Shown here: positions 1 through 6,460 of the stretch, piece after piece
How the letters are laid out: each line of letters opens with the position of its first letter
How positions within the stretch are numbered: the stretch's first letter is position 1
Origin: Natrialbaceae archaeon B1-Br10_E2g27
GTDB lineage: Archaea > Halobacteriota > Halobacteria > Halobacteriales > Natrialbaceae
Assembly: GCA_001563885.1 (NCBI GenBank)
Contig: LKMM01000041.1
Span: 1-12,552, forward strand
Direction of reading: 5' to 3'
DNA: 12,552 nucleotides
The notes under the pieces: generated by a model
Database searches by the model: none
What the model was told of the DNA's origin: nothing
The model's input: only the letters and a program-made list of their open reading frames with translations
Position numbers and translations under genes: made by a program

Positions 1-221
1 TGTACCGAAAACTCGAGTTGCTGACCGAGGCGACGTTACTCGAGGAATCGACCGAGATTAGACGTGATGGCCACCACGCAAGCAAGTATACGGTGGCGTT
101 TGATGAGATTACCCTGGGGTTAGACGAAGGCCGGGAGCTATCGGTCGACATCGAGCGACCGGCCCGAACGGCCGACGAACGGTTGGCTGAGTTGTGGTCG
201 GAGGTGCGAAAGGAGACGTGA
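1..221 (+). CDS. Winged-helix regulator, C-terminal part (5' end outside window)
   Basis: This reading frame is already open at the left edge (first complete codon at position 3) and stops with TGA at 219-221, so only about 72 C-terminal residues are visible. The visible start, YRKLELLTEA followed by LLEESTEIRRDG and KYTVAF, looks like the recognition helix and beta-wing of a winged-helix DNA-binding domain. The tail is acidic and ends LAELWSEVRKET. Haloarchaea carry many small ArsR-like winged-helix proteins of this kind, often encoded just before a small membrane protein. That arrangement is seen here: the next start codon lies 2 nt after this stop. The likely role is a cytoplasmic transcription regulator of unknown ligand. 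The family is inferred from wing-like sequence and context, and the missing N-terminus prevents firmer placement. Confidence 0.7.
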   Translation, partial: YRKLELLTEATLLEESTEIRRDGHHASKYTVAFDEITLGLDEGRELSVDIERPARTADERLAELWSEVRKET

Positions 222-223
222 GC

Positions 224-511
224 ATGCACGGCGAAACACCGGAACTGGCGATTGCGCTCGCAATTGTAAAGACACTCGTCCTCGTGGTTGGGGGCGTTAT
301 TACGTACTTTGCGTTCAAAGCGTATCGACGGACCAGACAGCGCGCGCTGGGGTATCTCGCGGGCGGGTTCGGGCTGGTAACCCTTGGGCTAGTGCTTGCA
401 GGACTGTTGACCGAGTTGGTCGGTATGCCGCTTGCGACGGGCATTCTCCTCGAGAGTTTGCTCGTCCTTGCGGGGTTCGTCATCATCGCCTATTCGTTGT
501 ACGCACAGTAG
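224..511 (+). CDS. Small membrane protein, DUF7521-like
   Basis: A 95-residue protein with three hydrophobic segments, roughly residues 9-27 (ALAIVKTLVLVVGGVITYF), 45-66 and 73-92. A short basic stretch (KAYRRTRQRA) follows the first helix and probably faces the cytoplasm. I chose ATG at 224 rather than the in-frame GTG at 194 because AGGAG at 211-215 sits at Shine-Dalgarno distance and because the 194 start would overlap the preceding gene by 28 nt. Size, topology and the position directly behind a winged-helix gene match the haloarchaeal DUF7521 group. No biochemical function is known to me. The pairing suggests a membrane sensor or partner of the upstream regulator, which is inference only. 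Confidence 0.75.
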   Translation: MHGETPELAIALAIVKTLVLVVGGVITYFAFKAYRRTRQRALGYLAGGFGLVTLGLVLAGLLTELVGMPLATGILLESLLVLAGFVIIAYSLYAQ

Positions 512-561
512 CAGCTATCTCCCTGTTTGTGCCTTCCGCTCGTCCGGAGTTCTCTGGTACC

Positions 562-626
562 GATGGCTGTTGTCTCGTCCCGGTGATTGCCGATCTCGCC
601 GGGACAATCACCGGCAGACAGCCATC
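562..626. repeat. Long imperfect inverted repeat (hairpin)
   Basis: An outer perfect 9-bp arm pair (GATGGCTGT at 562-570 with ACAGCCATC at 618-626) encloses an inner perfect 10-bp pair (CCGGTGATTG at 580-589 with CAATCACCGG at 605-614) around a 15-nt loop. The strands between the two stems are unequal (9 nt against 3 nt), giving an internal bulge. It lies 51 nt after the membrane protein stop and about 97 nt before the glycosyltransferase start. It could end the upstream transcript, be a structured RNA, or be the remnant of a small hairpin element. No poly-T tract follows immediately. Confidence 0.7.
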
Positions 627-693
627 CTATCAAACGGGCCAGTCGCATCTCGAGGTCGGTAACGAACCAAGAGAGTGTATTAAGCAAGGCAGT

Positions 694-701
694 CTTTTAT
701 A
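694..701 (+). promoter_or_regulatory. TATA box of the glycosyltransferase gene
   Basis: CTTTTATA is centred about 25 bp upstream of the ATG at 723. In archaea transcription begins roughly 22-27 bp after the TATA centre, so the mRNA would start at or next to the start codon. No Shine-Dalgarno is visible, which agrees with a leaderless transcript. Confidence 0.6.
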
Positions 702-722
702 CTGTTCTATCCATTATATGGT

Positions 723-2129
723 ATGTTGCTCGAGTGGATCCTGGCGTTGTTCGTCTTGACCCAGGTCTGTTATTTCGTGGTCAATCTCGCGATGGCCGTG
801 TTCGTGTTTTACCACTCGAATGACGATATCGACACCGAAGAGATGTCCCTGCTGGCAGAACTGGTCGCTGTCGGTACCGACGGAGGTGGTGACAGTCACC
901 CCAGACCAACCGAGGGTGATAGGACGGGAGCGGTCGACGTCGCGCAAACGGGTGAAGCCCGTGGGAGGAAACTACCCGACGTACACGTCCTCATTCCGGT
1001 CTACCGCGAGCACCCAGAGATCCTCATCGAGACGCTCGAGAACGTCTTCGGACAGACGTATCCAACCGAGTGTCTTCATGCGTTTATTATCTACGAGGAC
1101 GACGATCCGACGGTGCCGGCGCTGCTCGAGGCGGTCGGCGACTGGATGGACGGGACGACCGACGTTACGACGGTGGCGGTCGACCACGATGTCCTCGAGT
1201 TCGACCAGGCCCCGGGCAAGTGGGTGCTTGGGGGCCACCAGGTCAGTCGGACGAAGGCAGCGGCGTTGACCTACGCGTTCAGCGTGTTGCCGTTCGATTC
1301 TCGCGACGTGATCACGGTGTTTGATTCGGATACGCTAGTTCCCGAGGATACGTTCGCGCTGGGCGTGGCGATGCTCGAGAGCAACGATATCGTCCAGGCA
1401 AAACAGACCGTCCGAAACATCGACGATGGACTATTGGCCCTGTTGGAGTCGATGGGGATCGCTGCCTGGTCGGGGATTGCCTACGCTCGGGCGACCAACG
1501 GACCCTATCAGCTACTCGGCAAGGGGTATTTCCTCGAGGCAGGAACGTTGTACGATATCGGTAAGTGGCAGATCGATGCGGCGACGGAGGATATGACTCT
1601 GGGGCTTACGGCGTATTCGAAAGGGTACACGCTCGGGATCATCGACCGCTATATTCAGGATACCTGTCCGAGTCGCTACCGGGACTGGGTCAGACAGAAA
1701 CGCCGCTGGGTTCGGGGGCCATACGAGTACGTCAGTGTGGATGGCTGGAGTCTTCGTGCACGGATGCAGTTTCTAACCGCAACCATCGCCAACCAGTCGA
1801 TTTCGCTGATCAACGTCGTTGGTCTTCCCGTCGGGGCGTTGGTCCTCTGGCTTACCCTCACGGGAAATCCGCCATCACTACACACCGGTATCTGGGTACT
1901 GGTGGTATTCAACGGAATCGTCTGGATCTATTATAGCCTGTTGACCTACCTCACCGTCCGCGAGGCAGTCATCTTCGAAAGCCGTCGACAGAAGCTCAGA
2001 TACTATCTGATCTCGAATCCGATCACACAGGCCGTTTACGCCACACTCTGGGCAGTGCCAATCGTCTTAGCGATGGCCGATCATCTGCGGGGGAAACGAG
2101 CTACCTTCGAGGTCACCCCGAAGGGATGA
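723..2129 (+). CDS. Membrane glycosyltransferase, GT2 family
   Basis: A 468-residue family 2 glycosyltransferase with the architecture of processive enzymes such as cellulose/hyaluronan-synthase-like proteins. An N-terminal helix (residues about 5-30) is followed by an acidic spacer (33-84) and the GT-A domain, which opens with VHVLIPVYRE (87-96). Catalytic signatures are DSD at 201-203 (nucleotide-sugar and metal), TED at 288-290 (general base) and a perfect QxxRW at Q325, R328, W329. About three more hydrophobic segments follow (near 354-380, 389-412 and 433-451). It probably transfers sugars from nucleotide-sugars at the cytoplasmic face of the membrane to make or extend a surface polysaccharide or glycolipid; donor and acceptor are unknown. 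The ATG at 723 has a TATA box at leaderless distance. It converges with a phosphohexomutase gene, 64 bp away. A non-processive lipid glycosyltransferase is the main alternative. Confidence 0.9.
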   Translation: MLLEWILALFVLTQVCYFVVNLAMAVFVFYHSNDDIDTEEMSLLAELVAVGTDGGGDSHPRPTEGDRTGAVDVAQTGEARGRKLPDVHVLIPVYREHPEILIETLENVFGQTYPTECLHAFIIYEDDDPTVPALLEAVGDWMDGTTDVTTVAVDHDVLEFDQAPGKWVLGGHQVSRTKAAALTYAFSVLPFDSRDVITVFDSDTLVPEDTFALGVAMLESNDIVQAKQTVRNIDDGLLALLESMGIAAWSGIAYARATNGPYQLLGKGYFLEAGTLYDIGKWQIDAATEDMTLGLTAYSKGYTLGIIDRYIQDTCPSRYRDWVRQKRRWVRGPYEYVSVDGWSLRARMQFLTATIANQSISLINVVGLPVGALVLWLTLTGNPPSLHTGIWVLVVFNGIVWIYYSLLTYLTVREAVIFESRRQKLRYYLISNPITQAVYATLWAVPIVLAMADHLRGKRATFEVTPKG

Positions 2130-2193
2130 CCGAAGCCAGAGGCGGTAGGATCGCCGTCCTGGGCGTGGGATTCGACCGTCAACCGGCAGTTTA

Positions 2194-3588
2194 TCAGACA
2201 AGCGGTTCGACGAGCGATTTGCCGGCGGCAAGCAGTTCTTCGAGTCGGTCCTCGTCTTCGGCCTCGGCGTAGACCCGAAGGACGGGTTCGGTGCCGCTCG
2301 GACGAACCAACAGCCAGGAGCCATCGGCAAGCTGGAGTTTGAAGCCGTCGGCGGTGTTGACACCGGAGATACTCGCTCCCGCGACCGTCTCGGGGATTTC
2401 GTCCTCGAGGTCTGTGAGGACGCGGGGTTTCTGGTCGTCAGGACACTCGACGCTGATTTTGTCCTGGACGACGGTACCGTGGGTCTCGAGCAGGCGGTCG
2501 ACGCGGTCATCGAGTGGTTCCTCTACGTGCATCGCTGCGGCGAGCAACGCCATCAAGACGCCATCTTTCTCGCGGACGTGCCCACGGACGGTAAAGCCGC
2601 CCGATTCCTCGCCACCGACGATCACCTCGGGGTCGGTCATCGCTTGGGCAACCCACTTGAAGCCGACGGGAACCTCGTGAACGTCCTCGCCGTGGGCCTC
2701 CGCAATCCGGTCGATGAGAAACGTCGTCGAGACCGACCGAACGACACCACCGGAATCATCCTCGAGTAAGTAATCATACAGGGCGGCAAAAAAGAGGTTC
2801 TCATCGAGGTAGCCACGCTCGGCCGTAACGACGGCGAGTCGGTCGGCGTCGCCGTCGTTGGCGATACCGATGTCGGCCTCCTGTTCGGGGTCGGTGACGT
2901 GGTCGATCAGTTCCTCGAGATTCTCCGCGGCGGGTTCGGGTGCGCCGCCGCCGAAGGTTGGGTCCTGCTCACAGCGCAACCGTTCGACGGAGGCGTCGGC
3001 TCGCTCGAGTAAGGCATCAGTCGTCCCGCGGCCGCTGCCGTACATCGCGTCGTAGGCGATAGGAAGTCCCTCGAGGGAGACGGTGCCGGTGATCGACTCG
3101 ACGAGGTCGATGGCGGCGTCGGCATGTGGTGTCACGAGGTCGACTTCCTCGACCTGGCCGTGTTCTGCTTCCGGCAGAGGGTCGGGTTCGGCCAGACGCT
3201 CGGCGATGGCGTCTGTTACCTCGGGAAGTGCTGGCGCGCCATCGTCGGGAATGAACTTGACCCCGTTGTACTCCGGTGGGTTGTGTGAGGCGGTGATAGC
3301 AAAGCCGCCGAGTAAGTCGCGTTCGACGATGGCGTGGGCGACCAGCGGTGTCGGGCGGTCACGTTCGGGAACGATCACGTCGAAGCCGTTGGCACACAGG
3401 ACCCGGGCCAGTTCCTCGGCGAAGCCGCGTGAACTCTTGCGGGCGTCGTAGCCGACGACGATGGTCCCCTCACGACCCTCATCGTGTAAGTACGTCGCGA
3501 CGGCCTGTCCGACCATTCGCACGCGCGGTGTAGTGAACTCGTCGAGCGTTGCTCGCCACCCATCGGTGCCGAAACTGATTGTGTCCAT
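2194..3588 (-). CDS. Phosphohexomutase (phosphoglucomutase/phosphomannomutase)
   Basis: A 464-residue alpha-D-phosphohexomutase that interconverts hexose 6-phosphate and 1-phosphate through a bisphosphate intermediate; cytoplasmic and Mg-dependent. All four family signatures are present: the phosphoserine loop TASHNPP (Ser101), the metal loop DGDADR (245-250), the sugar-specificity loop GEESGG (326-331) and the phosphate-binding loop RPSGTEPVLRVY (429-440). EESGG is usual for enzymes acting on glucose or mannose phosphates, whereas GlmM-type enzymes usually carry EQSGH, so I favour phosphogluco/phosphomannomutase. Length is normal. The ATG at 3588 opens MDTISFGTDGWR, the usual N-terminus. A T-tract box lies 27 bp upstream, suggesting a leaderless mRNA. 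Its product could feed nucleotide-sugar synthesis for the converging glycosyltransferase, although these are separate transcription units. Confidence 0.93.
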   Translation of the reverse strand: MDTISFGTDGWRATLDEFTTPRVRMVGQAVATYLHDEGREGTIVVGYDARKSSRGFAEELARVLCANGFDVIVPERDRPTPLVAHAIVERDLLGGFAITASHNPPEYNGVKFIPDDGAPALPEVTDAIAERLAEPDPLPEAEHGQVEEVDLVTPHADAAIDLVESITGTVSLEGLPIAYDAMYGSGRGTTDALLERADASVERLRCEQDPTFGGGAPEPAAENLEELIDHVTDPEQEADIGIANDGDADRLAVVTAERGYLDENLFFAALYDYLLEDDSGGVVRSVSTTFLIDRIAEAHGEDVHEVPVGFKWVAQAMTDPEVIVGGEESGGFTVRGHVREKDGVLMALLAAAMHVEEPLDDRVDRLLETHGTVVQDKISVECPDDQKPRVLTDLEDEIPETVAGASISGVNTADGFKLQLADGSWLLVRPSGTEPVLRVYAEAEDEDRLEELLAAGKSLVEPLV

Positions 3589-3611
3589 ACGTCCGTATCA
3601 ACCGCATCCGC

Positions 3612-3619
3612 GAAAAAAG
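3612..3619 (-). promoter_or_regulatory. T-tract core promoter of the phosphohexomutase
   Basis: Read on the minus strand this is CTTTTTTC. The six-T tract is centred about 27 bp before the ATG at 3588, the usual archaeal TATA position for a leaderless mRNA. The sequence departs from a textbook TTTATA box, so the call rests mainly on spacing. Confidence 0.5.
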
Positions 3620-3719
3620 CGACGTTAACACGACAGGATTACCGGACTCCTCGCTCGGACACGGTCGGGTCTATACGGCCGGGGCCGATGGGGAACCAGT
3701 CCGCGGCCAGGTGTCGTCG

Positions 3720-4682
3720 TTATGGCTCGAGGTCGTCGATTCGCTGCTCGAACAGTCGCTCGCCCGTTTCCTCGCAGGTGACCGCGAACACGTCGTGTGA
3801 ACTACAGCAGGATTCGACGACTTTCTCGCCCATCTCTACATCGCCGCCGCTCGGACAGCGTTCTAAAAACATCCGCAACGCGTTCAACAGCTGTCCGTTG
3901 ACCTCGGGTTCTTGTTCGGACCAGCGTGGTATCCGCTCTTCGAGGACACGGCCGGCGGCGACATCGGCGAGCAACGCCGCTCGAGAGGGCCACCGGCCGG
4001 CCATCCCGTGCTCGCCGGTCAGCACCTGCACGTCGTCGCGGGTGTCAATTTCGAACGTTTCGGGGTCGGTGTCGAAGCCGACTGCTTCGATTACTACTTT
4101 GGCGTCGAGACCCGCCTCGTCGACTGTCTCCATCTCGGCGAACCAGGCATCCTCGAACGCCTCGGTGAGACAAAGGTCGTCGATTTCCTCACAGGGTTCG
4201 ACCACGTCGTGTTCGAGGAGATACGCCTCGAGGTCGGGGATGGCCGTTCCCTCGTCGACCTCCGGGGATTGGGCGTCCGAAACGCCGTCGGAGGGACTCG
4301 AATCACCACGTTCGCCCGAGACCGTTACGGACGATTCGAGATTATCGTCTGCTGTCTCGGGTTCCGTCCTCCCAGGCGATTTGTGTGCCGGCTCAGAAAC
4401 GCCGCCGAATCCGCTGGCGAGGTCTGGTTTCGGTTCTTTGCCGAACGCCCGAAGGACCGACGCCGGCAGGTATCGTTTCGTAAGCGTCGGTGTACCAGGA
4501 ACGAGGTAGCCACGGAGGTAAATGAGCGCGACGGAAATACCGACCGCGAGGACGCCGGCGACTCGGTTCCGGCGGGCGACGAGCCAGCCGACCACGGCGG
4601 CAATCGCGAGGTTGACTACTGTACATGGCAGACATCGGTTCTCGCCTGTATACTCCGGCTGTTTGAGATCGTCGAGATCCAT
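3720..4682 (-). CDS. Cysteine-rich two-helix membrane protein, function unknown
   Basis: A 320-residue protein that I do not recognise as a named family, though it reads like a conserved haloarchaeal protein. A short N-terminus ends in CLPC (Cys17, Cys20) directly before a hydrophobic helical hairpin (about 21-36 and 41-61) joined by ARRNR. There follow a basic segment (69-84), a low-complexity acidic Ser/Asp/Glu linker (about 95-145) and a folded-looking C-terminal region (about 148-320). The C-terminal region has Cys164, Cys171, Cys276, the pair Cys292-Cys293, His296 and Cys303. Eight cysteines is high for a halophile protein and suggests metal binding or thiol redox chemistry, but no known fold signature such as thioredoxin CxxC in context was seen. 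The start is ATG 4682; no Shine-Dalgarno or strong TATA is visible. The gene stands alone between the phosphohexomutase and the GIY-YIG gene, in the same orientation. Confidence 0.8.
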   Translation of the reverse strand: MDLDDLKQPEYTGENRCLPCTVVNLAIAAVVGWLVARRNRVAGVLAVGISVALIYLRGYLVPGTPTLTKRYLPASVLRAFGKEPKPDLASGFGGVSEPAHKSPGRTEPETADDNLESSVTVSGERGDSSPSDGVSDAQSPEVDEGTAIPDLEAYLLEHDVVEPCEEIDDLCLTEAFEDAWFAEMETVDEAGLDAKVVIEAVGFDTDPETFEIDTRDDVQVLTGEHGMAGRWPSRAALLADVAAGRVLEERIPRWSEQEPEVNGQLLNALRMFLERCPSGGDVEMGEKVVESCCSSHDVFAVTCEETGERLFEQRIDDLEP

Positions 4683-4832
4683 GATAGTTTGGTCGAAGTG
4701 TGTTCGAACTATTGGTTTTTCGGTACTCGAACTCGAAAATAGCGTCGAGACTCGTCCGATCTAGCGGACATGTCGGTCGTAGGTGTCGGGCTTTTGGGCG
4801 ATTACCGTATGTTACGGCGACGGTCTCCGGGA

Positions 4833-5084
4833 TCACTCGAAGCCGACGAGCCGTTCTTTCTCGCGTCGGCTCAACTGTTTGATTTTGTACTCCCGGCTCA
4901 TCGCAGCCGACCGGGAGTTATAGCGTTCGTGATACAGTAACCTCACGGGCGTCCGGCCGCGGGTGTACTTTGCGCCGTTGCCGTCGTTGTGTTCGTCGAT
5001 GCGCCGCTGTAGATCGGTCGTGTAGCCGGTGTAGAAGGTGCCATCGGCACACTCGAGGACGTAGACGACGTGTCGCGTTGCCAT
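4833..5084 (-). CDS. GIY-YIG nuclease-domain protein (UPF0213-like)
   Basis: An 83-residue single-domain GIY-YIG protein. The two signature strands are VYVL (7-10) and YTGYT (18-22). They are followed by R27/R28, His32, the REYKIK helix (64-69, with the expected catalytic-site Glu65) and a basic C-terminus ending RLVGFE. These are the elements that form a GIY-YIG active site (Tyr, Arg, Glu). The family of tiny stand-alone GIY-YIG proteins (UPF0213) has no well-established substrate; DNA repair or structure-specific cleavage is often guessed. I placed the start at ATG 5084 (MATRHVVYVL) rather than upstream, since the signature begins only six residues later, a T-tract box lies 27 bp upstream, and upstream residues do not resemble the family. 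Confidence 0.88.
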   Translation of the reverse strand: MATRHVVYVLECADGTFYTGYTTDLQRRIDEHNDGNGAKYTRGRTPVRLLYHERYNSRSAAMSREYKIKQLSRREKERLVGFE

Positions 5085-5107
5085 CGGTCGGAGTTTTCGG
5101 CCGCCGA

Positions 5108-5114
5108 CAAAAAC
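5108..5114 (-). promoter_or_regulatory. T-tract core promoter of the GIY-YIG gene
   Basis: On the minus strand the motif reads GTTTTTG, centred 27 bp upstream of ATG 5084, fitting a leaderless mRNA. It lies in the 81-bp gap after the upstream zinc-protein gene, so the two genes need not be co-transcribed. Confidence 0.45.
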
Positions 5115-5165
5115 CGTCTCGTTTGTGGGGGCGTGTGGGTACTGCGAATGCAATTCTCGAGGGGT

Positions 5166-5315
5166 TCAGGTTCCGCGGGCGCGTTCTCTTGCTGCTTCCG
5201 CGATTCCTGCGTTGGCCGAGCAGCTAATACACGCGTGAATCTCGCCGTGCTCGTCGGCGAAAACGCGCGCAAAGCGCTCGGATACGTGCGCGCCGCAATG
5301 GTTACACTTGGGCAT
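5166..5315 (-). CDS. Small zinc-ribbon-like protein, DUF7563-type
   Basis: A 49-residue protein starting MPKCNHCGAHVSERF and ending ARERARGT. Two CxxC knuckles, Cys4/Cys7 and Cys29/Cys32, are 21 residues apart and should bind one zinc ion. The middle (RVFADEHGEIHAC) is the kind of beta-hairpin expected between knuckles, and the tail (about 36-47) is a probable short helix. It matches the small haloarchaeal DUF7563 proteins, for which no function is established. Nucleic-acid or protein binding is a guess from the fold. The ATG at 5315 has a TTTTATG box about 50 bp upstream, implying a 5' leader of some 20-25 nt. It is followed on the same strand by the GIY-YIG gene and preceded by larB, each with a gap large enough for its own promoter. 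Confidence 0.85.
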   Translation of the reverse strand: MPKCNHCGAHVSERFARVFADEHGEIHACISCSANAGIAEAARERARGT

Positions 5316-5360
5316 TGGTCACACCGGCCGGAGCCGGTACCCGGACATACTCCAGGTGTA

Positions 5361-5368
5361 CATAAAAG
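5361..5368 (-). promoter_or_regulatory. TATA box of the zinc-ribbon gene
   Basis: The minus-strand reading CTTTTATG is centred about 50 bp before the ATG at 5315, so unlike its neighbours this gene would have a short 5' leader. An inverted repeat (5376-5390) abuts its upstream side, where BRE/TFB or a regulator would bind. Confidence 0.5.
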
Positions 5369-5375
5369 CGCTTTC

Positions 5376-5390
5376 CCAAACACCGTTTGG
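5376..5390. repeat. Perfect 6-3-6 inverted repeat next to a TATA box
   Basis: CCAAAC-ACC-GTTTGG, perfect arms with a 3-nt centre. It lies 7 bp upstream of the TATA box of the zinc-ribbon gene, where archaeal activators or repressors commonly bind. It also lies about 60-75 nt after the larB stop, so an RNA hairpin is the alternative reading. Confidence 0.55.
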
Positions 5391-5413
5391 CTTTTGCGTT
5401 ATGGAAGTATTAG

Positions 5414-5428
5414 TTTCGGTTTCCGAAA
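5414..5428. repeat. Perfect 6-3-6 inverted repeat downstream of larB
   Basis: TTTCGG-TTT-CCGAAA, perfect arms around a 3-nt centre, starting 20 nt after the larB stop on the minus strand. It could fold at the end of the larB mRNA or act as a second operator upstream of the zinc-ribbon gene. Its centre is 38 bp from that of the 5376-5390 repeat. A weaker dyad, GTGA-TATG-TCAC at 5435-5446, lies between it and larB. Confidence 0.5.
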
Positions 5429-5448
5429 TGCCGTGTGATATGTCACCA

Positions 5449-6207
5449 CTACATTCTGGCGGCGTCGACGGCACGAGCAATGAGTGTTGCCTGGGCACCG
5501 GCGACAAAACCGGCGTCGACGTTCACGACCGAGAGGACGGTACACGATTGCAACATACCCGCCAGTGCGGCCTCGCCGTCACCGGCGTAGCCATAGCCAC
5601 TCGAGACCGGCAGCCCGATTACTGGCGTCTCGACGAGACCGGCGATAACGGTCGGCAACGCCCCTTCACGGCCGGCGGCAACGATCAGAATGTCGGCTCC
5701 TCGGAGGCGCTCGAGTTGATCCAGCGTCCGATCGAGAGCCGCAACGCCGATGTCGTCGACTCGGTCGACGGTCACGCCGCCATCGATGCAGACGACGTGG
5801 GCTTCGTCGGCGACGACTGCATCGACCGAGCCCGCCGTCGCGATTCCGACCGTCGCCTCCAGCGATGGGGGTTTGTAGGCCGGCGTCACGAGTCGAACCG
5901 TCGAACCTCGTCGCTCGAGGTCGGCGTCGGGCCACGACTCGGCGAGTAGCGACTCGAGTGCGTCGACCTGCTCGTCTGAGACGCGGGTCAGAAGTGTCCG
6001 ACCAGTCGTCTCGAGGGCGGTATCGGCGAGCGAAACGACCTGTGCCGTCGACTTGCCCTCTGCAAGGATTGCCTCCGGAATCCCACGTCGGTGCTCTCGG
6101 GCCGCGTCGAATCGGCCCGCTTCGTTTGTAACGTATCCCCGCAGTTTCGCTTCCGCCTGGGCCGGCGTGAGTGTGCCCTCAGCGACGGCCTCGAGGAGTT
6201 CGCGCAT
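5449..6207 (-). CDS. larB: LarB, nickel-pincer cofactor biosynthesis carboxylase
   Basis: A 252-residue LarB. In the established pathway LarB carboxylates and hydrolyses nicotinic acid adenine dinucleotide, the first step to the nickel-pincer nucleotide used by LarA-type racemases and epimerases; LarE and LarC then add sulfur and nickel. The N-terminal part (MRELLEAVAEG, 1-11, to about 115) is the LarB-specific region. The C-terminal part is a PurE-like domain: GIATAGSVDA (121-130), AAGREGALPTVIAGLV (177-192), PVIGLPVSSGYGY (195-207) and MLQSC (218-222). Cys222 corresponds to the conserved cysteine reported to bond covalently to the substrate. I chose ATG 6207 because it gives the normal LarB N-terminus; 52 extra in-frame residues to 6363 are basic and unlike the family. 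larC, larE and larA are not in the window. Length is typical. Confidence 0.92.
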   Translation of the reverse strand: MRELLEAVAEGTLTPAQAEAKLRGYVTNEAGRFDAAREHRRGIPEAILAEGKSTAQVVSLADTALETTGRTLLTRVSDEQVDALESLLAESWPDADLERRGSTVRLVTPAYKPPSLEATVGIATAGSVDAVVADEAHVVCIDGGVTVDRVDDIGVAALDRTLDQLERLRGADILIVAAGREGALPTVIAGLVETPVIGLPVSSGYGYAGDGEAALAGMLQSCTVLSVVNVDAGFVAGAQATLIARAVDAARM

Positions 6208-6460
6208 ACTCACAGTCCGAACCCGATGTATTCGAATCCGTCGACCCGACTGTAGTATGGAAAACCGACTCGCACAGCCGAGAGCGCGCGCGAGGGCGAG
6301 GTTCGTGAGTTTTCGGTCGCGTTCGCACCCGGGCCGTTCATTAGACATATACTTTCCGGTCACTCGAGTCGTCGAAACGGTCGAATTAACCGCTGCATCC
6401 AGCGTATTTCAACACATAACCACAACATTTATATGGAGGAAACGGGAACGAACATACCGT
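6208..6460. other. Divergent intergenic region, larB / histone-fold gene
   Basis: This 253-bp gap separates two divergent genes. The right end holds the strong TATA box of the histone-fold gene (6427-6434). On the minus strand GAATACATC near 6227-6235 sits about 24 bp before the larB ATG and is a weak candidate core promoter. No RNA gene, repeat array or additional convincing small ORF was seen in the centre. Confidence 0.5.
6427..6434 (+). promoter_or_regulatory. TATA box of the histone-fold gene
   Basis: ATTTATAT within an A/C-rich stretch (ACCACAACATTTATATGG), the clearest TATA box in the window. Its centre is about 30 bp before ATG 6461, so the leader would be only a few nucleotides. GGAGGA immediately after it is too far from the start (over 20 nt) to serve as a Shine-Dalgarno and lies within the promoter. 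Confidence 0.7.

Noticed and set aside
3912..4742. A 276-codon open frame on the plus strand
   Set aside because: Antisense to the cysteine-rich membrane protein gene, whose hydrophobic hairpin and acidic linker make better biological sense. The antisense product has no domain signature.
4683..4832. Possible small gene or promoter-rich region upstream of the cysteine-rich protein
   Set aside because: No credible short ORF and no well-placed TATA box; only weak AT-rich patches were seen in these 150 bp.
5085..5153. N-terminal extension of the GIY-YIG protein by 23 residues
   Set aside because: The extension does not resemble the family, and a core promoter candidate lies inside it at leaderless distance from ATG 5084.
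6208..6363. N-terminal extension of LarB by 52 residues
   Set aside because: The frame is open, but the added residues are Arg-rich and unlike LarB proteins, which start at MRELL or equivalent.
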